Shown here: piece after piece, positions 57,223-64,000 of the stretch
Layout: every line of letters starts with the position of its first letter
Numbering within the stretch: position 1 is the stretch's first letter
Source of the DNA: Candidatus Nanopelagicus abundans
GTDB lineage: Bacteria; Actinomycetota; Actinomycetes; Nanopelagicales; Nanopelagicaceae
Assembly (NCBI RefSeq): GCF_002288305.1
Contig: NZ_CP016779.1
Location: forward strand, 496,001-560,000
Length of the DNA: 64,000 bases
Direction: 5' to 3'
Notes under the pieces: generated by a model
Database searches by the model: none
Seen by the model: the letters and a program-made list of their open reading frames with translations, nothing else
What the model was told of the DNA's origin: nothing
Position numbers and translations under genes: made by a program

Positions 57223-57228
57223 TGGCTC

Positions 57229-57264
57229 AGATTAACCATATTTGGCGCAATCACGGGGTATCTT
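57229..57264. promoter_or_regulatory. Divergent -10 elements for serB and the ABC ATPase gene
   Basis: On the minus strand TAATCT (57234-57229) is 6 nt before the serB ATG. On the plus strand TATCTT (57259-57264) is 8 nt before the ABC ATPase ATG at 57273. Neither start has a ribosome binding site. Both transcripts are predicted to be leaderless or nearly so. Confidence 0.42.
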
Positions 57265-57272
57265 TCTTTCCT

Positions 57273-58055
57273 ATGAGCGCAATATTGGAGTTATCAGATA
57301 TCAGCGTGCGCAGAGGTGATCGCGTAATTCTCGGTCCTCTTAATTGGCAAGTGCTTGAAGGTGAGCGTTGGGTTATTTTGGGTCCAAATGGGGCGGGGAA
57401 AACAACTCTTCTACAAATTTGTTCATCCTTAATTCACCCGACCACTGGTGAGATAAATATTTTAGGGGAGAAACTGGGAAAGGTAGATGTTTTTGAATTG
57501 CGAACAAGAATTGGATTAACCTCTTCAGCATTAGTTGAGCAACTCCCACCGGATGAGTTAGTTATGGATGTGGTACTAACTGCAGCTTATGCAATGCTTG
57601 GAAGATGGCAAGAAAAATATGACTTATGGGATGAATCAAGAGCCATGGCACTGTTAACTGCGTTAGGCGTACGCGAGTTAGGTGAGCGCTTATTTGGTTC
57701 CCTAAGTGAAGGTGAGAAAAAGCGAGTACAAATTGCTAGAGCATTAATGGCAGACCCTGAGTTATTACTCCTTGATGAGCCAGCCTCATCATTAGATCTT
57801 GGAGGCAGGGAGGATCTGCTTAGAAGAATCGAATCACTTTCTAAAGATCCTTTAGCTCCGGCAACAGTTATTGTCACCCACCATATTGAAGAGATTCCTG
57901 TTGGAACTACGCATGCATTGTTACTGCGCGAAGGTGCTGTAGTAGCACAAGGGGAGGTGGCATCGGTAATAACTGATCAAAATCTAACTCAGGCTTATGG
58001 GCTGGCCATAACTGTTCAAAATGAAGGTGGTCGGTTCTTCGCTCGTGCTCGTTAA
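57273..58055 (+). CDS. ABC transporter-type ATP-binding protein (orphan, ModF/YlmA-like)
   Basis: A 260-residue single ABC ATPase with Walker A GPNGAGKTT (37-45), signature LSEGEKKRVQIARAL and Walker B LLLLDEPASSLD. No permease or binding-protein gene is nearby. The arrangement serB-ABC is seen in other Actinobacteria. It could serve an unlinked transporter or act as a soluble ATPase; substrate is unknown. The frame is open from 57222, but the ATG at 57273, with a -10 8 nt before it, matches family N termini. ung begins inside its 3' end. Confidence 0.82.
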   Translation: MSAILELSDISVRRGDRVILGPLNWQVLEGERWVILGPNGAGKTTLLQICSSLIHPTTGEINILGEKLGKVDVFELRTRIGLTSSALVEQLPPDELVMDVVLTAAYAMLGRWQEKYDLWDESRAMALLTALGVRELGERLFGSLSEGEKKRVQIARALMADPELLLLDEPASSLDLGGREDLLRRIESLSKDPLAPATVIVTHHIEEIPVGTTHALLLREGAVVAQGEVASVITDQNLTQAYGLAITVQNEGGRFFARAR

Positions 58056-58677
58056 CTTAGCAGCACTACTTCCTAAACCTTGGCATGACCTAATTGATTT
58101 AAAGCTTTTAAAAGATATCTCAAAAAAATTAACAGATGATTTTATTCCTTCTAAAGATAGTATTTTCAGATGTTTAGAGTTAGAACCTAGTGAGGTAAAA
58201 GTTGTAATACTTGGCCAGGATCCTTATCCAAACCCAACCCATGCAATGGGGTTAGCCTTTTCAGTAAATAGCTCAATTAAACCCCTACCAGCCTCATTAA
58301 ATAATATTTTTAAAGAATTGGATTCTGACTTAGGTATTAAGAGAAGTAATGGCGATCTAAGTGAATGGGCTTCCCAGGGCGTGCTATTACTTAATCGATC
58401 CCTGACTGTAATTCCAAAACTCTCTGACTCACACTCTGATATTGGCTGGCATGAATTTACTGAAGTGGTTATAAGAGTAGTTGCAGCAAGGGGAGCGATT
58501 GGAGTTTTATGGGGAAAGCAAGCACAGGATCTAGGTAAATTATTTAACCAATTAGATCAGTTTTCTTCACCACACCCAAGCCCACTTTCAGCTTATCGAG
58601 GGTTTTTCGGTTCTAAGCCTTTTAGTAAAGTTAATAATAGATTGATAGAAAAAGGTTTAACTCCCATTAAATGGTAA
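58021..58677 (+). CDS. ung: Uracil-DNA glycosylase
   Basis: A 218-residue family 1 UDG with the water-activating GQDPYPNPTHAMG (65-77), LLLNRSLTV and the DNA-minor-groove loop HPSPLSAYRGFFG near 183. It removes uracil from DNA, useful in an AT-rich genome exposed to deamination. The ATG at 58021 overlaps the ABC ATPase gene by 35 nt. A GTG at 58045 is an alternative start that would remove eight residues; neither has a strong ribosome binding site. A strong hairpin terminator begins at its stop codon. Confidence 0.92.
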   Translation: MKVVGSSLVLVNLAALLPKPWHDLIDLKLLKDISKKLTDDFIPSKDSIFRCLELEPSEVKVVILGQDPYPNPTHAMGLAFSVNSSIKPLPASLNNIFKELDSDLGIKRSNGDLSEWASQGVLLLNRSLTVIPKLSDSHSDIGWHEFTEVVIRVVAARGAIGVLWGKQAQDLGKLFNQLDQFSSPHPSPLSAYRGFFGSKPFSKVNNRLIEKGLTPIKW

Positions 58678-58705
58678 AGGGGCGCACCATAAGATGCGCC
58701 CCTTT
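58676..58705. terminator. Strong bidirectional Rho-independent terminator
   Basis: AAAGGGGCGCA (58676-58686) and TGCGCCCCTTT (58695-58705) form an 11-bp stem with an 8-nt loop. The flanking A and T tracts make it work in both directions. It separates convergent ung and the purine permease gene, and is the clearest terminator in the window. Confidence 0.9.
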
Positions 58706-58716
58706 GTTTAATTAAC

Positions 58717-60153
58717 TTATGCAGTCCAAATATTAATTGGTGATTGCAAGAAGTAAACCATAAATAGACCAGAAACGAGCCACATCAAAGGATGAATTTC
58801 CTTAGTGCGACCCTGGAATAGTCTAATTACAACATATGAAACAAATCCTGCTCCGATACCTACAGAAATATTGTAAGTAAATGGCATCAAGATAATGATT
58901 AAAAATGCCGGAATAGCGATTCCAAAATCATCCCAATCAATTCCCTTAATCTGAGTCATCATTAAGAAGCCAACGATGATTAGAGCAGGAGTTGCAGCCT
59001 CGTAAGGAATCACTGCAACTAGTGGAGCTAGGAATGTAGTGAGCAGGAATAGAACTCCGGTTACAACTGAAGCAAGACCAGTCTTGGCACCTTCGCCAAC
59101 ACCGGCAGCTGATTCAATGTATGAAGTATTAGATGAAACTGAACCAGCACCGCCAGCAGCAGCTGCGATTGAGTCAACTAGAAGGATGCGCTCAGCACCT
59201 TCTACATTTCCATCACGGTCTACTAAGCCAGCTTGCTTACCAATCGCAGTCATCGTTCCCATGGTGTCAAAGAAGTCCGCTAGTAATAATGTAAATACTA
59301 GAAGAAGTGCAGCGACTAGTGAGATTCGATCAAATCCACCTAAAATATTGAAATCACCAATGATGTCAAACTTAGGAGTAGCAGCAATCGCTTCAGGCAT
59401 TGCAGGTACGTTTAAGTTCCAACCCTTTGGATTTACTGCTCCTGTTGCTCCGTTAAATAGTGGACCAATCTTGAAAGCAGATTCAACAGCTATTGCAAGA
59501 GCGGTTGAGGTAACAATTCCAATTAGAAGTGCACCTTTAACCTTCTTAACAGTAAGGCCGATCATTAAGAACAAACCAAATGCAAAGACAACAACTGGCC
59601 AACCTACAAGGTTTCCGTTATCGCCTAGAGTTACAGGTACTGGACCAGCTCCGGTTCTACGAACGAAACCAGCATCAACTAGTCCGATAAGGGCTATGAA
59701 TAAGCCAATACCTACTGAGATAGCGATCTTTAATTGGCTTGGTACAGCTTTGAATACCGCAATACGGAATCCAGTTAGTACCAGAATTAAAATAATTATG
59801 CCTTCAAGGACTACAAGTCCCATGGCATCTGCCCAACTCATTTTGGATGCAATACCAACTGCAACAAAGGTATTTAAACCTAAGCCGGTTGCTATGGCTA
59901 ATGGAAAGTTAGCGACTACGCCCATCAGGATGGTCATAACGCCAGCAATAAGAGCGGTAGCAGCTGCAACTAATGCAAGATTAGGAGCATCGCCTCCGCC
60001 TATGTATTTACCATCAGCATCTTTCGCAAGACCGATGATGAGTGGATTTAGCGCAACTATGTATGCCATTGTGAAAAATGTGACGACTCCGCCACGAATT
60101 TCCCGACCTACGGTTGAGCCACGCTGACTGATTTTAAAGAAGCTATCAAGCAT
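58717..60153 (-). CDS. NCS2/AzgA-family purine permease
   Basis: A 478-residue membrane protein with about 12-14 hydrophobic segments. The N-terminal TFFTMAYIVALNPLII, GLGLNTFVAVG and later DFFDTMGTMTAIGKQAG are hallmarks of the AzgA/PbuG branch, whose characterised members import hypoxanthine, adenine or guanine with protons. The exact base is not predictable. An AGAAGGG ribosome binding site precedes the ATG, in a leader with two small hairpins. It is convergent with ung across a terminator. Confidence 0.88.
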   Translation of the reverse strand: MLDSFFKISQRGSTVGREIRGGVVTFFTMAYIVALNPLIIGLAKDADGKYIGGGDAPNLALVAAATALIAGVMTILMGVVANFPLAIATGLGLNTFVAVGIASKMSWADAMGLVVLEGIIILILVLTGFRIAVFKAVPSQLKIAISVGIGLFIALIGLVDAGFVRRTGAGPVPVTLGDNGNLVGWPVVVFAFGLFLMIGLTVKKVKGALLIGIVTSTALAIAVESAFKIGPLFNGATGAVNPKGWNLNVPAMPEAIAATPKFDIIGDFNILGGFDRISLVAALLLVFTLLLADFFDTMGTMTAIGKQAGLVDRDGNVEGAERILLVDSIAAAAGGAGSVSSNTSYIESAAGVGEGAKTGLASVVTGVLFLLTTFLAPLVAVIPYEAATPALIIVGFLMMTQIKGIDWDDFGIAIPAFLIIILMPFTYNISVGIGAGFVSYVVIRLFQGRTKEIHPLMWLVSGLFMVYFLQSPINIWTA

Positions 60154-60176
60154 GGAATTTACCCTTCTGTTTTTTT

Positions 60177-60216
60177 AACATGGTGTTTTCGACATGTTGT
60201 CAGATTCGGTCCGACA
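60177..60216 (-). promoter_or_regulatory. Two small hairpins in the permease leader
   Basis: On the minus strand TGTCGGA/TCTGACA (60216-60198, one G-U pair, 5-nt loop) is followed by AACATG/CATGTT (60198-60177). They lie 24-63 nt before the permease ATG. The purine-riboswitch core sequence is not present, so this is not a known class. They might be a regulatory leader or chance folds. Confidence 0.3.
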
Positions 60217-60245
60217 AGCCGAGGGGGATAAGAGAAATCTATTGG

Positions 60246-60953
60246 CTACTTGACGGTAAGACGGTCTACGACACCTAAAGAAATGGCTACTGATTGCCCG
60301 ATTAGGAGCGCAAATAGGGCGGTTCCGATTCCAACTGTGCCTCCTAGGAGGGCTCCAATGATTAGCGCAATTAATTCAATGCCTAGCCTTACCCTGCCAA
60401 CTCGTATCCCGGTCCTATAGTGCAAACCGGTCATAAGGCCATCTCGTGGGCCAGTGCCTAATCCGCAGGTAATGTATAAAGCAGATCCAACTCCAACAAG
60501 TGCAATTCCAAAAAATATGTAAAAATATTTCAAAGCTAAATTATTAACCTCTGGTATAAAAGCTAATCCGATTTCAATCGCTGCTGCAATCACAATAATG
60601 TTTGCCAAGGTGCCTAATCCTGGTTTTTGTCTAAGTGGAATCCAAAGCGCTAGTACAGTTAGAGAGATAAAGAAAGTCGCTTCTCCAATACTAAGTGGGG
60701 TATTTAAAGATATACCTTGAGCTAGTACTGACCAGGGTGCATTACCAAGTCCGGTGATTATAAGAAGTGAATCACCTATTCCAAATATGAATAGTCCAAA
60801 AATTAGAATAAAAATTCTTTGAATATGCTTACTTCCGCTACCAATTGACCAAGTTGAATCCGCACGCCAGGGAGTAATTGGAATTGTGCGTGAAGGTCGT
60901 AGCATCTGTACAAACTTATTTGCAGGTTTTTCGCTATCTGATGCCTTATTCAC
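60246..60953 (-). CDS. YczE/YyaS/YitT-family integral membrane protein
   Basis: A 235-residue protein with a 35-40-residue hydrophilic N terminus and about five transmembrane helices. GLGNAPWSVLAQGI (about 68-81) and GLGTGPRDGLMTGL (about 164-177) are the internal duplicate family motif. Family members such as YczE have no settled biochemical function; transport or regulation of it has been suggested. It lies upstream of the permease gene on the same strand (92-nt gap) and divergent from uppP. Confidence 0.75.
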   Translation of the reverse strand: MNKASDSEKPANKFVQMLRPSRTIPITPWRADSTWSIGSGSKHIQRIFILIFGLFIFGIGDSLLIITGLGNAPWSVLAQGISLNTPLSIGEATFFISLTVLALWIPLRQKPGLGTLANIIVIAAAIEIGLAFIPEVNNLALKYFYIFFGIALVGVGSALYITCGLGTGPRDGLMTGLHYRTGIRVGRVRLGIELIALIIGALLGGTVGIGTALFALLIGQSVAISLGVVDRLTVK

Positions 60954-60995
60954 TGATAAACTCTATCAAAACAAACAGCTAAAGACGGGTTCATT

Positions 60996-61859
60996 TTGGA
61001 TTTTACATACGGTCAAGCAATCATAATTGGCTTTATTCAGGGAATAACTGAACTTTTTCCTATTTCAAGTCTTGGGCACGCAATATTAATTCCAGCCTGG
61101 ATAGGCGGTTCATTTCGAGAATTTATAAGTGAAGAAAATCAATCATATTTATTAATCACTATCGCTATGCATTTAGCAAGTTCTGTTGCATTATTTCTAG
61201 TATTCCGTAAACGTTGGATTGGGCTGATAAGCGGAAGTTTTAAAGCAGTTGCTACAAGAAACTATCAAAGCACTCCATTTAGAGTTCTTAGCTATATTGT
61301 TATCGCCACAATTCCGGTTGGAGTTTTAGGATTAGTTTTCGCAGATTATTTTCAAAGTATTTTTGGCAATCCCGCATACTCTGCGTTATTTCTAACTCTA
61401 AATGGCCTTCTACTTATTGGCGCAGAAAGATTATCCAGATCCAATGTAGCTCATGAGTTTCATGACTCTGATGCTGAAATTGATCACCGTGTAAATGCCA
61501 AAACAGCACTAGCAATTGGCTTTGGCCAAAGCCTGGCGCTCTTTGCCGGTATTAGTCGATTTGGCGTAACAATGAGTGCTGGATTAATAAGAAAACTCAG
61601 TCACTCAGTTGCCTCAGATTTTGCATTTTTGCTTTCATTACCTGTCATCATCGGAGCATCGATTATTAAACTACCTGAGCTATTTACAACCGATGCCAAG
61701 GATTTGCTCGGTCAAATTTTAGTCGGTTCAATTATTTCATTCATCGCTACTTATTTCAGTGTCACGTTTTTGGTCCGTTGGTTTAAAACTAAAACGCTGT
61801 ACCCATTTGCTTTTTACTGTTTATTTGCTGGAATTATTTCTTTTATAAGGTTTGCCTAG
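60996..61859 (+). CDS. uppP: Undecaprenyl-diphosphatase (UppP/BacA)
   Basis: A 287-residue membrane enzyme. GFIQGITELFPISSLGHAIL (about 12-31) contains the conserved E and the SS-GH loop, and GISRFGVTMSAG is the second conserved block. It recycles undecaprenyl diphosphate to the monophosphate carrier for peptidoglycan. Most family members have SSSGH; the leucine in SSLGH is a mild variant. The TTG at 60996 is the best start for the family N terminus, although its ribosome binding site is weak. The DUF554 gene starts directly after its stop. Confidence 0.9.
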   Translation: MDFTYGQAIIIGFIQGITELFPISSLGHAILIPAWIGGSFREFISEENQSYLLITIAMHLASSVALFLVFRKRWIGLISGSFKAVATRNYQSTPFRVLSYIVIATIPVGVLGLVFADYFQSIFGNPAYSALFLTLNGLLLIGAERLSRSNVAHEFHDSDAEIDHRVNAKTALAIGFGQSLALFAGISRFGVTMSAGLIRKLSHSVASDFAFLLSLPVIIGASIIKLPELFTTDAKDLLGQILVGSIISFIATYFSVTFLVRWFKTKTLYPFAFYCLFAGIISFIRFA

Positions 61860-62594
61860 ATGTTTGCCGGAGCTGGGACAGTCTTAAATATCTTAACAAT
61901 TGTTATTGGTGGCGCCCTTGGTGTATTTATTGGTGCAAAGATTAGTGAAAAATTAAGAAACTTAGTTACTGATGTATTAGGTTGTGTAACAATTATATCG
62001 GCTGCTGATGCACTCTCAGCTTATTGGGATGTTGAACTTCAAGAATCTATGCCAAAGGGATGGGTAATTTTGGTCGTAATTTTTTCCTTATTAGTTGGAG
62101 CATTAATCGGATCTGCTCTTGCTATTGAGGATAGGCTTGAATTTTTAGGCAATAAATTAAAGAGTAGGTTTAGTAAAAATGGTAGTTCATACTTTGTTGA
62201 AGGTTTTGTATCTGCTTCTTTAATTTTTGCAATTGGTCCACTGGCAATTTTAGGAAGTATTTCAGATGGGATGGGGACTGGTATTGATCAATTAGTTCTG
62301 AAGAGCACCCTTGATGGTTTTGCCGCATTAGCATTCGCCGCATCCCTTGGGTGGGGAGTTGCTCTTTCAGCGCTTCCAGTCGGTATTTACCAATTTGCAT
62401 GGACAGCAGTTGGGTTATTTCTTGGCGCAATTTTAACTAATTACCAAGTAGCAGCAATGACAGCTGTTGGCGGAATTTTATTGATTGGAATCTCTCTAAG
62501 ATTACTTAGAATTAAACAAATAGCGGTAGGAAATTTATTACCCGCTCTAGCTTTGGCTCCTTTATTTGCCCTAGCAGCTCATCAATTTGTTTAA
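61860..62594 (+). CDS. DUF554 membrane protein
   Basis: A 244-residue protein with about seven transmembrane segments. The opening GAGTVLNILTIVIGGALGVFIG, the middle GFVSASLIFAIGPLAILGSI and the LGWGVALSALPVGIYQ stretch match DUF554 (YdfK/YqgA). Function is unknown; a channel or transporter is possible. It begins at the base after the uppP stop, so it is co-translated with uppP. Its end overlaps the convergent dehydrogenase gene by 4 nt. Confidence 0.8.
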   Translation: MFAGAGTVLNILTIVIGGALGVFIGAKISEKLRNLVTDVLGCVTIISAADALSAYWDVELQESMPKGWVILVVIFSLLVGALIGSALAIEDRLEFLGNKLKSRFSKNGSSYFVEGFVSASLIFAIGPLAILGSISDGMGTGIDQLVLKSTLDGFAALAFAASLGWGVALSALPVGIYQFAWTAVGLFLGAILTNYQVAAMTAVGGILLIGISLRLLRIKQIAVGNLLPALALAPLFALAAHQFV

Positions 62595-63631
62595 AAGGTT
62601 TTAGCGTCGATTACAAATCGATATTTAACATCGCTCGCTACGGTTCGATCGTAGGCGGTATTTATATAGTCGGACTTAATTACCTCAACATCGCTAACAA
62701 TATTATGCTCACCGCAGAAATTTAGCATTTGCTGCAGTTCAGCCATACCACCAATCATTGAACCAGCTAGTGATCTTCTTTGGCCCAGTAATGTGCCAGC
62801 ATTAATTGCATAAGGCTTTCCAGGAAGTCCGATTACTACCAAGGTTCCATCTAGTTTAAGCATTTGTAAATATGGCTCTAGGTCAAGATCTGCTGAAACT
62901 GTATTAAGAATTAAATCAAAACTTTGCTTTAATTTATCAAGCTCTTTTATATCTTTAGTAACAATAAAATGATCGGCTCCCATTGCTTTTGCATCTGCTT
63001 CTTTTTCAGGAGAGTGGGAGAAAACCGTTGTCTGTGCTCCTAAGGCATGAGCAAACTTAACTCCCATATGTCCTAAACCACCAAGACCCATAATTCCAAC
63101 TTTTTTACCAGGTCCTGCATTCCAATTTTTTAGTGGGGAGTAGAGAGTAACTCCGGCACACATAAGGGGTGCAACACCAGATAATTCTAAGTTTGATGGG
63201 ACATGGACCGCGTAATCCTCATCAATTACAAACTTATCTGAATAACCACCAAATGCAATAGTTTTTCCATCTCGCTCTAAAGCGTTATAGGTACCAGTCA
63301 TGCCTTCAACACAATATTGCTCAAGCCCTGCGCCACAGCTTGCACAATTTTTACAAGAGTCGATAAAAACTCCTACCCCGATTAATTCTCCAACTTTAAA
63401 TTTACTAACCTGTGAACCAATCTCGATTACTTTCCCAACGATCTCATGTCCTGGCACCATTGGAAATATTGCAGGACCCCATTCCTCGCGTGCTTGATGG
63501 ATATCAGAGTGACAAATACCTGAATAGTAAATATCTAAAGCGACATCTCGCGGACGAAGTGAGCGTCTCTCAAATTCAAAATCTGCTAGTGGTGCTTTTG
63601 CTGAAGTTACCGCATATCCTCGAGTTTTCAT
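62591..63631 (-). CDS. Zinc-dependent NADP alcohol dehydrogenase (YjgB/cinnamyl alcohol type)
   Basis: A 346-residue medium-chain dehydrogenase. The catalytic zinc site is C37 in GICHSD and GHE (about 62-64), four cysteines in CKNCASCGAGLEQYC hold the structural zinc, and GLGGLGHMGVKFA is the nucleotide loop. The GICHSDIH and MCAGVTLYSPLKN blocks place it in the aldehyde reductase group (YahK/Ahr), which reduces broad aldehydes with NADPH. An AGGAG ribosome binding site overlaps the stop codon of tdk upstream, suggesting an operon. Confidence 0.87.
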   Translation of the reverse strand: MKTRGYAVTSAKAPLADFEFERRSLRPRDVALDIYYSGICHSDIHQAREEWGPAIFPMVPGHEIVGKVIEIGSQVSKFKVGELIGVGVFIDSCKNCASCGAGLEQYCVEGMTGTYNALERDGKTIAFGGYSDKFVIDEDYAVHVPSNLELSGVAPLMCAGVTLYSPLKNWNAGPGKKVGIMGLGGLGHMGVKFAHALGAQTTVFSHSPEKEADAKAMGADHFIVTKDIKELDKLKQSFDLILNTVSADLDLEPYLQMLKLDGTLVVIGLPGKPYAINAGTLLGQRRSLAGSMIGGMAELQQMLNFCGEHNIVSDVEVIKSDYINTAYDRTVASDVKYRFVIDAKTF

Positions 63632-63637
63632 GTTCTC

Positions 63638-64000
63638 CTAGTTGTTAAATGGAAGTGATTGTTCACTTGCCGGGTTAGAAACCTTTGAAGTTACATTTCT
63701 CATATGATGCCTTCGACAGAGTACTTCATAGGCAACAGTTGAAGCAGTACTTACATCACCAACTACAACCTGTTCACCTTCAGTCACCATCTTGCCATTT
63801 ATGGTTCGAGCGTTGTGTGTAGCTCGTTCACCACACCAACATAGTGCTTCAACCTGCAGTGTTTGAACTCGATCAGCTAACTCAACTAAGCGAGCACTAC
63901 CTGGAAATAGTTTAGTTCTAAAGTCAGAGAGGATTCCAAATGCGTATACATCGATTCCAAGTCCGTCTACAATTTTTGCTAACTGCTCTATTTGCTCTGG
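63638..64000 (-). CDS. tdk: Thymidine kinase, C-terminal part (starts outside the window)
   Basis: The last 120 residues of a type II thymidine kinase. YAFGILSDFRTKLFPGSARL is the lasso-adjacent region, CWCGERATHNAR and CRRH provide the four zinc ligands, and GEQVVVGDVS fits the thymidine-binding loop. It phosphorylates thymidine for salvage. The Walker A motif and the N terminus lie beyond the window edge. The stop codon overlaps the ribosome binding site of the dehydrogenase gene downstream. Confidence 0.9.
   Translation of the reverse strand, partial: PEQIEQLAKIVDGLGIDVYAFGILSDFRTKLFPGSARLVELADRVQTLQVEALCWCGERATHNARTINGKMVTEGEQVVVGDVSTASTVAYEVLCRRHHMRNVTSKVSNPASEQSLPFNN

Noticed and set aside
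59039-60127. 362-codon open frame on the plus strand
   Set aside because: It lies wholly antisense to the purine permease gene. The product is a low-complexity Pro/Thr/Ala/Arg sequence, as expected from the opposite strand of a hydrophobic membrane protein.
1-64000. Mobile elements, CRISPR arrays or defence genes
   Set aside because: I found no transposase, integrase, cas, restriction or toxin-antitoxin frames and no regularly spaced repeats. All recognised genes are housekeeping or conserved hypotheticals.

Overview
This window is an AT-rich, very compact chromosomal segment from an actinobacterium with a streamlined genome. The actinobacterial assignment rests on gene content and order: thrS-HIT-pgsA-acyltransferase-pimA (phosphatidylinositol mannoside lipids), pdxST-yebC-ruvCAB-secDF-rel, a BldD regulator beside pyrR, an integration host factor of the actinobacterial (mIHF) type joined to guanylate kinase, and a PriA that has lost its helicase motifs. 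The low G+C (judged by eye, not computed), very short intergenic gaps, dozens of 1-8 nt gene overlaps and the absence of mobile elements suggest a free-living small-genome lineage such as the freshwater acI group (Nanopelagicales). That placement is an inference.

Layout. 1-2.9 kb: start of a class I fructose-bisphosphate aldolase gene, a haem-dependent N-demethylase-like protein (DUF3445), tRNA-Val, two unrelated phosphomannose isomerases transcribed divergently, then tRNA-Cys and tRNA-Gly. 3-5 kb: pabB-pabC (folate) and a small PGPGW membrane protein. 5-12.3 kb: thrS, HIT hydrolase, a degenerate EF-G-like G domain on the opposite strand, then PI/PIM lipid synthesis and two conserved envelope proteins. 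12.4-23 kb: PLP synthase, YebC, RuvCAB, SecDF, Rel, and a DUF349 protein on the other strand. 23-32 kb: MBL hydrolase, hisS, aspS, DUF948, alaS, ruvX, mltG, aroE. 32-37 kb: a small prepilin peptidase, aroC-K-B-Q, efp, nusB, and bldD on the other strand. 37.4-48.2 kb: one long pyrimidine operon (pyrR-B-C-carA-carB-pyrK-pyrD-pyrF) running into mIHF-gmk and rpoZ. 48.2-56 kb: coaBC, metK, priA, def, fmt, rsmB, rpe. 56-64 kb: serB, an ABC ATPase, ung, a strong bidirectional terminator, a purine permease, a YczE-type membrane protein, uppP, a DUF554 protein, a zinc alcohol dehydrogenase and the 3' part of thymidine kinase. No gene-free stretch exceeds 300 bases; the longest is 173 bases (23012-23184).

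How it works together. Almost everything is housekeeping: aminoacylation, DNA repair, secretion, shikimate, pyrimidine, folate and PLP synthesis, translation initiation and termination factors, and envelope lipids. There are no phage genes, CRISPR arrays, insertion sequences or toxin systems that I can see.

The most unusual signals are: (1) a recurrent arrangement in which a TAnnnT -10 element lies about 6 nt before the start codon of operon-leading genes, implying widespread leaderless mRNAs, including overlapping divergent promoters; (2) a continuous mIHF-guanylate kinase reading frame with a possible internal start; (3) a remnant EF-G-like G domain without a P-loop; (4) a tRNA Gly-Cys-Val group split by an isomerase gene pair; (5) a PyrR-type hairpin that begins where pyrR transcription should start and hides the ribosome binding site; (6) a perfect 21-bp palindrome on the promoter of an orphan prepilin peptidase.
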